NCBI GenBank assembly: GCA_039583705.1
Contig: JAVKSM010000096.1
Location: forward strand, 1-13,238
Length of the DNA: 13,238 nt
Origin: JAVKSM01 sp039583705
GTDB taxonomy: Bacteria > Actinomycetota > Actinomycetes > Mycobacteriales > Pseudonocardiaceae
Direction of reading: 5' to 3'
A program made the position numbers and the translations under genes. Under the pieces are notes generated by a model. It searched no databases. It saw only the letters and a program-made list of their open reading frames with translations, and had not been told where the DNA came from. Within the stretch, counting starts at the first letter, position 1; every line of letters begins with the position of its first letter. Below are positions 6,023 through 12,026 of the stretch, piece by piece.

Positions 6023-7219
6023 TCAGCCGCGCAGCTTGTACTCCCGGAGCAACCCTCGGCTGATGATGGTCTTCTGGATCTCGGAGGTGCCCTCGCCGAT
6101 GAGCAGAAACGGCGCCTCCCGCATGAGGCGCTCGATTTCGTACTCCTTGGAGTAGCCGTAGCCGCCGTGGATCCGGAAGGCCTCCTGGGTGACCTCCACG
6201 CAATACTCGCTCGCCAGCAGCTTGGCCATCCCGGCCTCGACGTCGTTGCGCGCGCCGGAGTCCTTCAGCCGCGCGGCGTGGACCATCATGAGGTGCGCGG
6301 CCTCGACCTTGGTGGCCATGTCGGCGAGCTTGAACGCGATCGCCTGGTGCGCCGCGATCGGCTTGCCGAAGGTCCGGCGTTGCTGGGCGTACTCGACGGC
6401 GAGCTCGAAAGCGCGGATGGAGATCCCGCAGGCCCGGGCGGCGACGTTGACGCGTCCGACCTCGACCCCGTCCATCATCTGGGCGAAGCCCCTGCCGGTC
6501 GCGCCACCGAGCACCGCGTCGGCCCCGACGCGGAAGCCGTCGAACACCAGCTCGGTGGTGTCGACCCCCTTGTACCCCATCTTGTCGATCTTCCCGGGAA
6601 CCGAGAGCCCGGGGGCGACCTCGCCGAAACCCTCCGGCTTCTCGACGAGGAAGCAGGTGAGGTTCTCGTGCGGGCGTTGGGCGCCCTCGTCGGTCCTCAC
6701 CAGCGTCGCGACGAGGTTGGACGTGGCGCCGTTGGTCAGCCACATCTTCGAGCCGTCGACGACGTAGCCGTCGCCGTCCCGCCGGGCGCGGGTCTTGATC
6801 GCCGCCACGTCCGAGCCCAGTTCCGGCTCGGACATGGAGAAGGCGCCCCGTACCGCGCCCTCGGCCATCGTGGGCAGGTAGCGCCGCTTCTGCTCGTCGG
6901 TGCCATGGTGGCTGATCATGTGCGCCACGATGAAGTGGGTGTTGATCACACCGGAGACGCTCATCCAGCCGCGGGCGATCTGCTCGACGACCAGCGCGTA
7001 GGTGAGCAGCGACTCGCCGAGGCCGCCGTACTCCTCGCAGACCGTCAATCCGAACAGCCCCATCTCCTTCATCCCCTCGACGATGTCGGAGGGGTAGCTG
7101 TCGGAGTGCTCGAGCCGCTGGGCGTGCGGGATGATCTCCTTGTCGACGAACGCGCGGACCGTCGCCAGGATCTCCTGCTGCACGTCGGTGAGGCCGGCGG
7201 TCTGGGCCAAGCGGGCCAT
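6023..7219 (-). CDS. Acyl-CoA dehydrogenase family flavoprotein
   Basis: This cytosolic FAD enzyme would carry out alpha,beta-desaturation of an acyl-CoA, passing electrons to ETF. The 398-residue length is normal for the family. The all-alpha N-terminal domain spans about 1-120, with the family signature CEEYGGLGES (61-70). The beta domain has the FAD-contact motif AFSMSEPELGSDVAAIKTRA (126-145) and MWLTNG (159-164). The C-terminal helical domain has RRTFGKPIAAHQAI (281-294), RIHGGYGYSKEYEIERLMRE (349-368) and GEGTSEIQ (375-382), where Glu376 is at the position of the catalytic base of short/medium-chain members. ATG at 7219 has GAGGA about 8 nt upstream. The substrate cannot be told from sequence alone; branched or short acyl-CoA is plausible. 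No equivalent gene lies here in the M. tuberculosis block, so it appears to be an insertion. It has no catabolic neighbours and 85 bp separates it from the stress-protein gene. Confidence 0.93.
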   Translation of the reverse strand: MARLAQTAGLTDVQQEILATVRAFVDKEIIPHAQRLEHSDSYPSDIVEGMKEMGLFGLTVCEEYGGLGESLLTYALVVEQIARGWMSVSGVINTHFIVAHMISHHGTDEQKRRYLPTMAEGAVRGAFSMSEPELGSDVAAIKTRARRDGDGYVVDGSKMWLTNGATSNLVATLVRTDEGAQRPHENLTCFLVEKPEGFGEVAPGLSVPGKIDKMGYKGVDTTELVFDGFRVGADAVLGGATGRGFAQMMDGVEVGRVNVAARACGISIRAFELAVEYAQQRRTFGKPIAAHQAIAFKLADMATKVEAAHLMMVHAARLKDSGARNDVEAGMAKLLASEYCVEVTQEAFRIHGGYGYSKEYEIERLMREAPFLLIGEGTSEIQKTIISRGLLREYKLRG

Positions 7220-7259
7220 TGCGCGTTCCTCTTGTTCTACGGCCGGACCCTCGTCGGCC

Positions 7260-7289
7260 GCGGCGGGCTCCAGCGGCGGGCTCCAGCGG
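7260..7289. repeat. 13-bp tandem repeat, 2.3 copies
   Basis: The unit GCGGCGGGCTCCA occurs at 7260-7272 and 7273-7285 with no mismatch, followed by GCGG (7286-7289). It lies 41-70 bp upstream of the acyl-CoA dehydrogenase start, probably inside its 5' leader or promoter. Confidence 0.75.
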
Positions 7290-7325
7290 TCGGTGCGGCT
7301 CGCTGCGAGCGCCTCCTCGGCGGGA

Positions 7326-7338
7326 GACAGTGCCTGTC
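7326..7338. promoter_or_regulatory. Small dyad GACAG-TGC-CTGTC
   Basis: A perfect 5-bp-arm palindrome with a 3-bp centre lies in the divergent promoter region. It may be an operator for the acyl-CoA dehydrogenase gene, but a dyad this short can occur by chance. Confidence 0.25.
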
Positions 7339-7385
7339 GTCATCGTGACACCGCGCCCAGCCACCGGCCACGGGGTGAGGGGACC

Positions 7386-7418
7386 GTCACAGCCACCGGT
7401 CACAGCCACCGGGTCACG
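7386..7418 (+). promoter_or_regulatory. GTCAC direct-repeat array upstream of the mgtE-like gene
   Basis: GTCACAGCCACCG is repeated exactly at 7386-7398 and 7399-7411, then GTCACG follows at 7413-7418. The three GTCAC cores are 13 and 14 bp apart, and another copy lies on the opposite strand at 7345-7349. Measured from the predicted leaderless start at 7457 the cores are near -69, -56 and -42, where a response regulator commonly binds. GTCACAGC-like direct repeats resemble sites reported for the actinobacterial regulator MtrA; that link is inference. Confidence 0.45.
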
Positions 7419-7444
7419 TCAGTATTGGTCGCGGCCACGAAAGG

Positions 7445-7450
7445 TAATCT
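7445..7450 (+). promoter_or_regulatory. -10 element of a probable leaderless transcript
   Basis: TAATCT followed by exactly six bases and then the GTG start (7457) matches the usual actinobacterial leaderless layout, in which transcription begins at the start codon. No proper Shine-Dalgarno sequence precedes the GTG; AAAGG lies 11 nt upstream. The -35 region (around 7422-7427, GTATTG) is poor, consistent with activator dependence. Confidence 0.45.
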
Positions 7451-7456
7451 CGCAGG

Positions 7457-8728
7457 GTGAGCTCGACGACCAGGGTGTTCGTCGCGCGGATGGCCGGGCT
7501 GCCGGTCATAGGGCCCGACGGGGAGCAGATTGGCAAGGTCCGCGACGCCGTCGTGACGCTGCACACCGGCAGCGCGTCCCCGCGCGTGCTCGGCCTGGTC
7601 GTCGAGGTCGTCCCGCGCCGGCGGATCTTCGTGCCGATGCTACGGGTGACCGCCGTCGACCCGGGTGCGGTCACGCTGTCCACCGGGAGGGTCAGCCTGC
7701 GCCGGTTCGCGCAGCGCCCCACCGAGACTCTCGTCGTCGGGCAGCTCCTCGACGCCAGGGTGCACCTCCCGGACCGCGGCACCGACGCCGTCGTCGTCGA
7801 CGCCGGGATGGAGCAGGTGCGCGGTCGCGACTGGGTGCTGAGTCGGCTCGCCGTGCGGGAGCGGGTAGGCCGGCTGGGCCGCCGCCGTTCGGTACAGGTG
7901 CTCCCCTGGCAGGCGGTCTCGGGCCTCTCGCTCACCGAGCTGGGACAGGACGCCCAGCGGCTGCTCGCCACATTCGAGTCGATGCGGTCCGCCGACGTCG
8001 CCACCGCACTGCGGGAGCTGCCGCTCAAGCGCCGCCGCGAGGTGGCCGACGCGCTGGACGACGAGCGCCTGGCCGATGTGCTGGAGGAGCTTCCGGAGGC
8101 CGACCAGCGCGATCTGCTGGCCCACCTGACCGCCGACCGGGCCGCCGACATCCTCGAGGCGATGAACCCCGACGATGCCGCGGACCTGCTCGCCGAGCTG
8201 CCCGAGCTGGAGTCCGAGCGGCTGCTGGCGCTCATGGAGCCCGAGGAGTCGGCTCCGGTGCGACGGCTGCTCGCCTACTCGTCCGACACCGCGGGCGGCC
8301 TCATGACCCCGGAGCCGATCGTGCTCACCCCCCACGCCACGGTCGCCGAGGCGCTGGCCCGGGTCCGCAACCCCGACCACACCCCGGCCCTGGCGAGCAT
8401 GGTGTTCGTCTGCCGGCCGCCGGCCGCCACCCCCACCGGGCGCTACCTGGGTTGCGTGCACACCCAGCGGCTGCTGCGCGAGCCGCCGTCGGACCTGGTT
8501 GCCGGTGTCGTGGACAGCGAGCTGTCCCGGATCCCTCCGCAGTCCTCGCTGGCCGCGGTTACGCGGTACTTCGCCGCCTACAACCTCGTGTGCGGGCCGG
8601 TGGTGGACGACGAGGACCACCTGCTCGGGGCGGTGACGGTGGACGACGTGCTGGACCACCTGCTGCCGGAGGGCTGGCGGATGGAGCCCGACCCGACGCT
8701 CGACGGGCAGGGGGCTGGCCGTGCCTGA
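7457..8728 (+). CDS. PRC-barrel / MgtE N-domain / CBS protein lacking a channel (Rv1232c-like)
   Basis: The 423-residue protein is soluble, with no membrane helix. Residues 6-80 (FVARMAGLPVIGPDGEQIGKV...) look like a PRC-barrel, and about 90-160 like a second one (DAVVVDAGMEQVRGRDWVL...VLPWQAVSGL). Residues about 170-275 form the helical MgtE N-terminal domain (LRELPLKRRREVADALDDER, then DRAADILEAMNPDDAADLL). A CBS pair follows: AGGLMTPEPIVLTPHATVAEAL and, at the end, GPVVDDEDHLLGAVTVDDVLDHLLPEGW. True MgtE Mg2+ transporters continue with a five-helix channel domain of about 150-180 residues, which is absent here, so this is the cytosolic sensor module alone. The GTG start looks leaderless. 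The gene overlaps the DUF1003 gene by 8 bp. It matches the M. tuberculosis neighbour Rv1232c. A role in Mg2+ or nucleotide sensing is inference; database names such as 'magnesium transporter' would be misleading. Confidence 0.88.
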   Translation: MSSTTRVFVARMAGLPVIGPDGEQIGKVRDAVVTLHTGSASPRVLGLVVEVVPRRRIFVPMLRVTAVDPGAVTLSTGRVSLRRFAQRPTETLVVGQLLDARVHLPDRGTDAVVVDAGMEQVRGRDWVLSRLAVRERVGRLGRRRSVQVLPWQAVSGLSLTELGQDAQRLLATFESMRSADVATALRELPLKRRREVADALDDERLADVLEELPEADQRDLLAHLTADRAADILEAMNPDDAADLLAELPELESERLLALMEPEESAPVRRLLAYSSDTAGGLMTPEPIVLTPHATVAEALARVRNPDHTPALASMVFVCRPPAATPTGRYLGCVHTQRLLREPPSDLVAGVVDSELSRIPPQSSLAAVTRYFAAYNLVCGPVVDDEDHLLGAVTVDDVLDHLLPEGWRMEPDPTLDGQGAGRA

Positions 8729-9224
8729 GCGGGCGCGCCGGCGCCTGGACCAGCCACGCGGGCTGAAGCGGGTGCGGGTCGAGCTCGACCCGGAGGCCTT
8801 CGGTCGGATCTCCGAACGGGTCGCGCGCTTCCTCGGCACCGGGACGTTCCTGGTCGGGCAGAGCGTCATCGTCGCGATCTGGATCGCCCTCAACCTGGCC
8901 GCGGCCTCCCTGCGGTGGGATCCCTACCCGTTCATCCTGCTCAACCTGGCCTTCTCCACCCAGGCGGCCTACGCCGCCCCGCTGATCCTGCTGGCCCAGA
9001 ACCGGCAGGATGACCGCGACCGGGTGTCGTTGGAGGAGGACCGGGCGCGGGCCGCGCAGACAAAAGCGGACACCGAGTTCCTGGCGCGGGAGCTGGCCGC
9101 GTTGCGGCTGTCCGTCGGGGAGGTCGTGACCCGCGACTACCTGCGTGGTGAGCTGGACAAGTTACTCCACCGGCTGCGGGCGGACCGGGCCGACCTGCTG
9201 CCGGAGCGGACCCGGGAGAGGTGA
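8721..9224 (+). CDS. DUF1003 two-helix membrane protein (Rv1231c-like)
   Basis: The 167-residue inner-membrane protein is of unknown function. A basic N-terminus (residues 1-40, with RARRRLDQPRGLKRVRVELD) precedes the DUF1003 core: GTGTFLVGQSVIVAIWIALN (TM1, about 41-62), the conserved DPYPFILLNLAFS (67-79) and AAPLILLAQNRQDDRDR (TM2, about 70-93, and its cytosolic exit). The tail (about 100-155) is heptad-like and charged, probably a coiled coil. The GTG start at 8721 overlaps the last 8 bp of the preceding gene, with GGGGG 5 bases upstream, indicating translational coupling and matched production. The tight pairing suggests that the MgtE_N-CBS protein acts at the membrane through this partner. 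Its 3' end is part of a 31-bp tandem duplication. Confidence 0.9.
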   Translation: MPERARRRLDQPRGLKRVRVELDPEAFGRISERVARFLGTGTFLVGQSVIVAIWIALNLAAASLRWDPYPFILLNLAFSTQAAYAAPLILLAQNRQDDRDRVSLEEDRARAAQTKADTEFLARELAALRLSVGEVVTRDYLRGELDKLLHRLRADRADLLPERTRER

Positions 9225-9295
9225 GCCAGCGGCGTTCAGGGGCCGGGAGAGGTGAGGCGGCGGCGTTCAGGGGCCGGCGGGGGTGAGGCGGCGGC
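9214..9295. repeat. 31-bp tandem duplication at a convergent gene junction
   Basis: Unit 1 (9214-9244) and unit 2 (9245-9275) start GGGAGAGGTGAG and end CGGCGTTCAGGGGCC, differing at two of 31 positions. A degenerate partial third unit runs through 9276-9295, inside the marR coding end. Unit 1 includes the DUF1003 stop codon (9222-9224) and unit 2 includes the marR stop (9267-9269). Confidence 0.8.
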
Positions 9296-9785
9296 AGATC
9301 CGGGTGAGGTCGGCGAGGTCCTGCTCGTCGAGCTGGTCGGTGAAGTGCCGCACGACCCCGTCGAGGTGCGTGGTCGCCGCGCGCCGCAGCCGCTCCAGGC
9401 CGCGCTCGGTCAGGATCGCGACGACGCCGCGGGCGTCCTCGGACACCGGTCCGCGCTGCACCAGCCCGATCCGCTCCAGCCGGTCGACCAGCCGGGTGAC
9501 CCCCGAGCGCGACAGCAGCACCGCTTCGGCCAGCTCCGTCATCCGCAGCCGCCGCCCCTTGCTCTCGGCGAGCTGGACCAGCACGTCGTAGGCGGCCAAC
9601 GAGAGCTGCTGGTGGGCGAGCAGCTCCGCTTCCAGCGCACGGGTGATGCGAGAGTGTGCGCGCAGGAAAGACCGCCAGGCGGCCAGCTCCGTCCGGTTGG
9701 GCGAGCGTGGCGGCGACACCGATGGGGCGCCCTCAGTCGGGGCAACCCCTGCGGCGACGGTCCGCTCGGTGATCGTCTCCGTCAT
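9267..9785 (-). CDS. MarR-family transcriptional regulator
   Basis: The 172-residue winged helix-turn-helix regulator would bind DNA as a dimer. Helices at about 33-60 (RTELAAWRSFLRAHSRITRALEAEL) form the dimer region. YDVLVQLAES leads to the recognition unit RMTELAEAVLLSRSGVTRLV (81-100) and DRLERIGLV, then the wing RGPVSEDARGVVAILTERG (111-129). The wing has Asp-Ala-Arg where the family usually shows Asp-Arg-Arg, a slight deviation. The C-terminal helix ends in ICRRLTP. I chose the ATG at 9785 because TACCAT lies exactly six bases upstream, the leaderless pattern; a GTG two codons earlier (9791) is the alternative. It is divergent from mrp and convergent with the DUF1003 gene. MarR proteins often control their own and divergent genes, so mrp or marR itself are the obvious candidate targets. 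No ligand can be inferred. Confidence 0.88.
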   Translation of the reverse strand: MTETITERTVAAGVAPTEGAPSVSPPRSPNRTELAAWRSFLRAHSRITRALEAELLAHQQLSLAAYDVLVQLAESKGRRLRMTELAEAVLLSRSGVTRLVDRLERIGLVQRGPVSEDARGVVAILTERGLERLRRAATTHLDGVVRHFTDQLDEQDLADLTRICRRLTPAGP

Positions 9786-9791
9786 CCGCAC

Positions 9792-9797
9792 ATGGTA
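9792..9797 (-). promoter_or_regulatory. -10 element for marR (probable leaderless start)
   Basis: TACCAT on the minus strand keeps the conserved TA...AT of a -10 box and is six bases from the ATG at 9785. No Shine-Dalgarno sequence is visible before that ATG. The -35 region is not recognisable. Confidence 0.35.
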
Positions 9798-9854
9798 CGG
9801 CCCACTCGACCGGGTCCTTGGCGCTCTCGCCCGATCGGCTCAGCGCCCACCCTC

Positions 9855-9873
9855 GACGTAGCAGACGTAGCAT
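9855..9873 (+). promoter_or_regulatory. 9-bp tandem repeat and possible -10 ahead of mrp
   Basis: GACGTAGCA is repeated without a gap at 9855-9863 and 9864-9872. The second copy plus the next base yields TAGCAT (9868-9873), a plausible -10 box that would place the transcript start about 30 nt before the mrp ATG. No clear -35 is seen. The repeat could also be a binding site, for instance for the divergent MarR protein. Confidence 0.35.
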
Positions 9874-9909
9874 GGGAAGACGACCGACCAGCGCGACCGG
9901 GAAGGACCG

Positions 9910-11046
9910 ATGTCCCCAGTACCGACCGTCGAGTCCGTCCGAACCGCCCTGCACGGCGTGCAGGACCCCGAGATCCACCGTCCGATCACCGACCTCGGCA
10001 TGGTCAAGGACGTCGTCGTCGGGGACGGCGGCATGGTGAGCGTCGCGGTGTACCTGACGGTGGCGGGCTGCCCGCTCCGCGACAAGATCACGAGGGACGT
10101 CACGTCAGCGGTGTCGGCGGTCGCCGGGGTGACGGGCGTGCGCGTCGAGCTCGATGTGATGAGCGATGAGCAGCGCACCGCGCTGCGCAAGAGCCTGCGC
10201 GGCGAGGCGGCCGAGCCGACGATCCCGTTCGCCGAGCCGGGCTCACTGACCAGGGTGTACTGCGTCGCCTCCGGTAAGGGCGGTGTCGGCAAGTCGTCGG
10301 TGACGGTGAACCTGGCCGCCTCGATGGCGGCGCGCGGGCTGTCGGTCGGCGTGGTCGACGCCGACATCTATGGCCACTCGGTGCCCCGGATGCTCGGCGT
10401 GGACCGCAGACCCACCCGGGTCGAGAACATGATCCTGCCCCCCGAGTCGCACGGCGTGAAGGTCATCTCGATCGGGATGTTCACCCAGGGCAACACACCT
10501 GTGCTGTGGCGCGGCCCGATGCTGCACCGGGCGCTGCAGCAGTTCCTCGCCGACGTGTTCTGGGGGGACCTCGACGTGTTGCTGCTCGACCTGCCGCCGG
10601 GCACCGGCGACATCGCCATCTCGGTCGCCCAGCTCGTCCCCAGCGCCGAGATCCTCGTCGTCACCACCCCCCAACTGGCCGCCGCCGAGGTCGCCGAGCG
10701 GGCCGGCGCGATCTCGCTGCAGACCCGGCAACGGCTCGTCGGCGTCGTGGAGAACATGTCCTGGCTGGAGCTGGCCGACGGCTCCCGGATGGATCTGTTC
10801 GGCACCGGGGGCGGGCAGACCGTCGCCGACTCGCTCACCCGCGCGGTGGGCGCGCCGGTGCCACTGCTCGGGCAGGTCCCGCTGGACCCGCGGTTGCGTG
10901 AGGCCGGCGACGACGGCGTCCCACTGGTGCTCACCGAGCCCGACGCGGCGGCCGCCAAGGCGCTGCGCGCGGTGTCCGACAGCCTCGCGGTGCGCTCCCG
11001 GGGCCTTGCCGGCATGTCGCTGTCGATCAGCCCGGTCGGCCGTTAG
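9910..11046 (+). CDS. mrp: Mrp/ApbC-type Fe-S cluster carrier ATPase
   Basis: This cytosolic P-loop ATPase of the Mrp/NBP35 family carries and delivers Fe-S clusters to apoproteins. Of 378 residues, 1-95 form the MIP18/DUF59 domain (VQDPEIHRPITDLGMVKDV, and TVAGCPLRDKI with the conserved Cys54). The ATPase begins at VYCVASGKGGVGKSSVTVNL with the deviant Walker A GKGGVGKSS (122-130). It continues through DADIYGHSVPRMLG (150-163), GPMLHRALQQFL and the switch II segment DLPPGTGDIAISVAQL (227-242). The C-terminal CxxC pair seen in E. coli-type Mrp after VVENMS is missing: this protein reads VVENMSWLELADGSRMDLFG (279-298). This appears to be usual for actinobacterial Mrp. The ATG at 9910 has GGAAGGA just upstream. 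M. tuberculosis mrp (Rv1229c) occupies the same place and orientation in the block. Confidence 0.93.
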   Translation: MSPVPTVESVRTALHGVQDPEIHRPITDLGMVKDVVVGDGGMVSVAVYLTVAGCPLRDKITRDVTSAVSAVAGVTGVRVELDVMSDEQRTALRKSLRGEAAEPTIPFAEPGSLTRVYCVASGKGGVGKSSVTVNLAASMAARGLSVGVVDADIYGHSVPRMLGVDRRPTRVENMILPPESHGVKVISIGMFTQGNTPVLWRGPMLHRALQQFLADVFWGDLDVLLLDLPPGTGDIAISVAQLVPSAEILVVTTPQLAAAEVAERAGAISLQTRQRLVGVVENMSWLELADGSRMDLFGTGGGQTVADSLTRAVGAPVPLLGQVPLDPRLREAGDDGVPLVLTEPDAAAAKALRAVSDSLAVRSRGLAGMSLSISPVGR

Positions 11047-11052
11047 GCCACT

Positions 11053-11089
11053 CCCTTCCGGGCGGCCCGTCACCCCCGTGCTGGAAGGG
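11053..11089. terminator. Possible bidirectional terminator stem between mrp and the methyltransferase fragment
   Basis: CCCTTCC (11053-11059) and GGAAGGG (11083-11089) are inverted copies with a 23-nt, C-rich loop. They straddle the gap between the 3' ends of two convergent genes; one arm lies in the fragment's last codons. The long loop and lack of a T tract keep confidence low. Confidence 0.25.
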
Positions 11090-11495
11090 TCCAGCGGTGC
11101 TCGCCGTGCCGCATCGCCATGAACGCCGCCCACCTCGCGGTGAACCGCCCTTCGAGCCGGTCGCCGAGGCGGCGCAGGCGCACCAGGTTACCGGCGCTGG
11201 TCGCGAGCTTGAGGTCGACGAGGATCAGGCCGCCAGCCACGAGCTGCTCGGCCCACGGCCGCGGAACCGCCGGCACCGAGCAGGTCGCGATGATGCGGTC
11301 GTAGGGCGCGTGCTCGGCCAGCCCGGCCGAGCCGTCGACCACGCTCAGGGTCGGCCGGTACCCGACGGCGGCGAGTCGCTCCCGTGCCAGCTCGACGAGG
11401 TCGGCCCTGACATCGACCGAGAACACCTGCGCCTCACCGAGCCGATGACAGGGTAGCGCCGCGTTGTAACCGGTTCCGGTTCCGATCTCCAGCAC
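11070..11495 (-). pseudogene. Truncated isoaspartyl O-methyltransferase-like (PCMT) gene
   Basis: The frame opens directly at the S-adenosylmethionine-binding motif I, (V)LEIGTGTGYNAAL, and runs 141 codons. It includes VFSVDVRADLVELARERL, the post-I region SVVDGSAGLAEHAPYDRIIATCSV (read in pieces) and the C-terminal strands WAEQLVAGGLILVDLK and FMAMRHG, all typical of PCMT-like methyltransferases. Complete family members carry about 60-80 or more residues before motif I; here an in-frame TGA lies seven codons upstream of the GTG at 11495. Another frame at about 11507-11567 reads GASWLLARRM, which could be the remnant of the missing helix after a deletion and frameshift. Only 72 bp separate it from the tatB stop codon. 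Coding bias is still typical, so decay may be recent. A small functional protein is less likely because the substrate-binding N-terminus is absent. A sequencing error alone would not restore the missing length. Confidence 0.65.
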
Positions 11496-11503
11496 GCCGT
11501 TGT

Positions 11504-11527
11504 GCGGCGGGGGCCCTCATCCGCCGC
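11504..11527 (-). terminator. GC-rich hairpin downstream of tatB
   Basis: GCGGCGG (11504-11510) and CCGCCGC (11521-11527) can form a 7-bp, all-G/C stem with a 10-nt loop, 41 bp past the tatB stop codon. It coincides with the point where the methyltransferase frame breaks. No T tract is present, so it is only a weak terminator candidate; such a stem is also a plausible deletion hot spot. Confidence 0.25.
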
Positions 11528-11567
11528 GCCAGCAACCAGCTCGCGCCCTGATCAGACCGGACGAGGA

Positions 11568-11975
11568 TCAGGTGGCGTCGGAGTCGATCGGGGGCCGCTC
11601 CTCGGGGCGCAGTGCTTCGACGGGCCGGATCTGGGCCGCTGGCGGAGGAGCGGCGGCGGGCGGAGGAACGGTCAACCGCATGGTGGGGTGGTAGCCGTTG
11701 AGCGGAAACGGCTCGTCGTCGAACAGCTCGCGTCTGATCATCCGCCGGGGATTGAGGTCGCGGATGCCGCGCAGATCCTCCAGCGGTTTGCGCAGCTCGT
11801 CGAACTCCGGGCCGAGCTCGCTGCGCAGATGCTCGCGGGCGCCGGTGGCGTACTCCCTCACCTGCCGGATCGTGCGCCCCAGCCACGCCGCGGCCTGCGG
11901 CAGCCGCTCCGGCCCCAGGATGAACAAGCCCGCGATGACGAGGACGAGGATCTCGCCCCACCCGAGGTCGAACAC
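11568..11975 (-). CDS. tatB: Twin-arginine translocase subunit TatB
   Basis: TatB is a membrane component of the Tat pathway that, with TatC, receives folded proteins with twin-arginine signals. The 135-residue product has the standard form: a very short N-terminus with Glu8, one membrane helix (about 7-20, WGEILVLVIAGLFIL), the GPERLP hinge (21-26), and an amphipathic helix (AAAWLGRTIRQVREYATGA, 28-46). A charged cytosolic region with GPEFDELRKPLEDLRGIRDL (55-74) is a TatB rather than TatA trait. A Pro/Ala-rich disordered tail follows. GTG at 11975 is preceded by GGGAAAGG about 9 nt upstream. The gene follows htrA on the same strand after 104 bp, as in M. tuberculosis (Rv1223-Rv1224). The hairpin at 12027-12047 lies between, so tatB may be transcribed separately. 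Confidence 0.92.
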   Translation of the reverse strand: MFDLGWGEILVLVIAGLFILGPERLPQAAAWLGRTIRQVREYATGAREHLRSELGPEFDELRKPLEDLRGIRDLNPRRMIRRELFDDEPFPLNGYHPTMRLTVPPPAAAPPPAAQIRPVEALRPEERPPIDSDAT

Positions 11976-12026
11976 CGGCCCACACCTTTCCCGACCTGCC
12001 CCCGCTCAGGAGCGTCCCAGCTTAAC

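Larger units (their letters stand above)
7220..7456. other. Divergent promoter region between acyl-CoA dehydrogenase and mgtE-like gene
   Basis: The 237 bp between the two divergent genes are dense in repeats: a 13-bp tandem repeat at 7260-7289, the dyad GACAG-TGC-CTGTC at 7326-7338, and a second, unrelated 13-bp tandem repeat carrying GTCAC at 7386-7411. The plus-strand -10 element sits at the right end. I see no small gene here. On the minus side, GAGGA before the 7219 ATG is clear but no convincing -10/-35 pair stands out. Confidence 0.6.

Noticed and set aside
5888..7348. 486-codon plus-strand frame opposite the acyl-CoA dehydrogenase
   Set aside because: It is a mirror frame of a highly conserved flavoenzyme gene, and its composition (Leu/Gly/Arg/Asp/His-rich) shows no family signature.
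7457..8728. Calling this gene an MgtE magnesium transporter
   Set aside because: The C-terminal five-helix channel domain is absent; the protein ends after the CBS pair, so a transport function cannot be claimed.
11434..11985. 183-codon minus-strand frame across tatB and the methyltransferase fragment
   Set aside because: It is out of frame with both recognisable proteins and Arg/Ala/Pro-rich. Only a short stretch near 11507-11567 may reflect a remnant of the methyltransferase.
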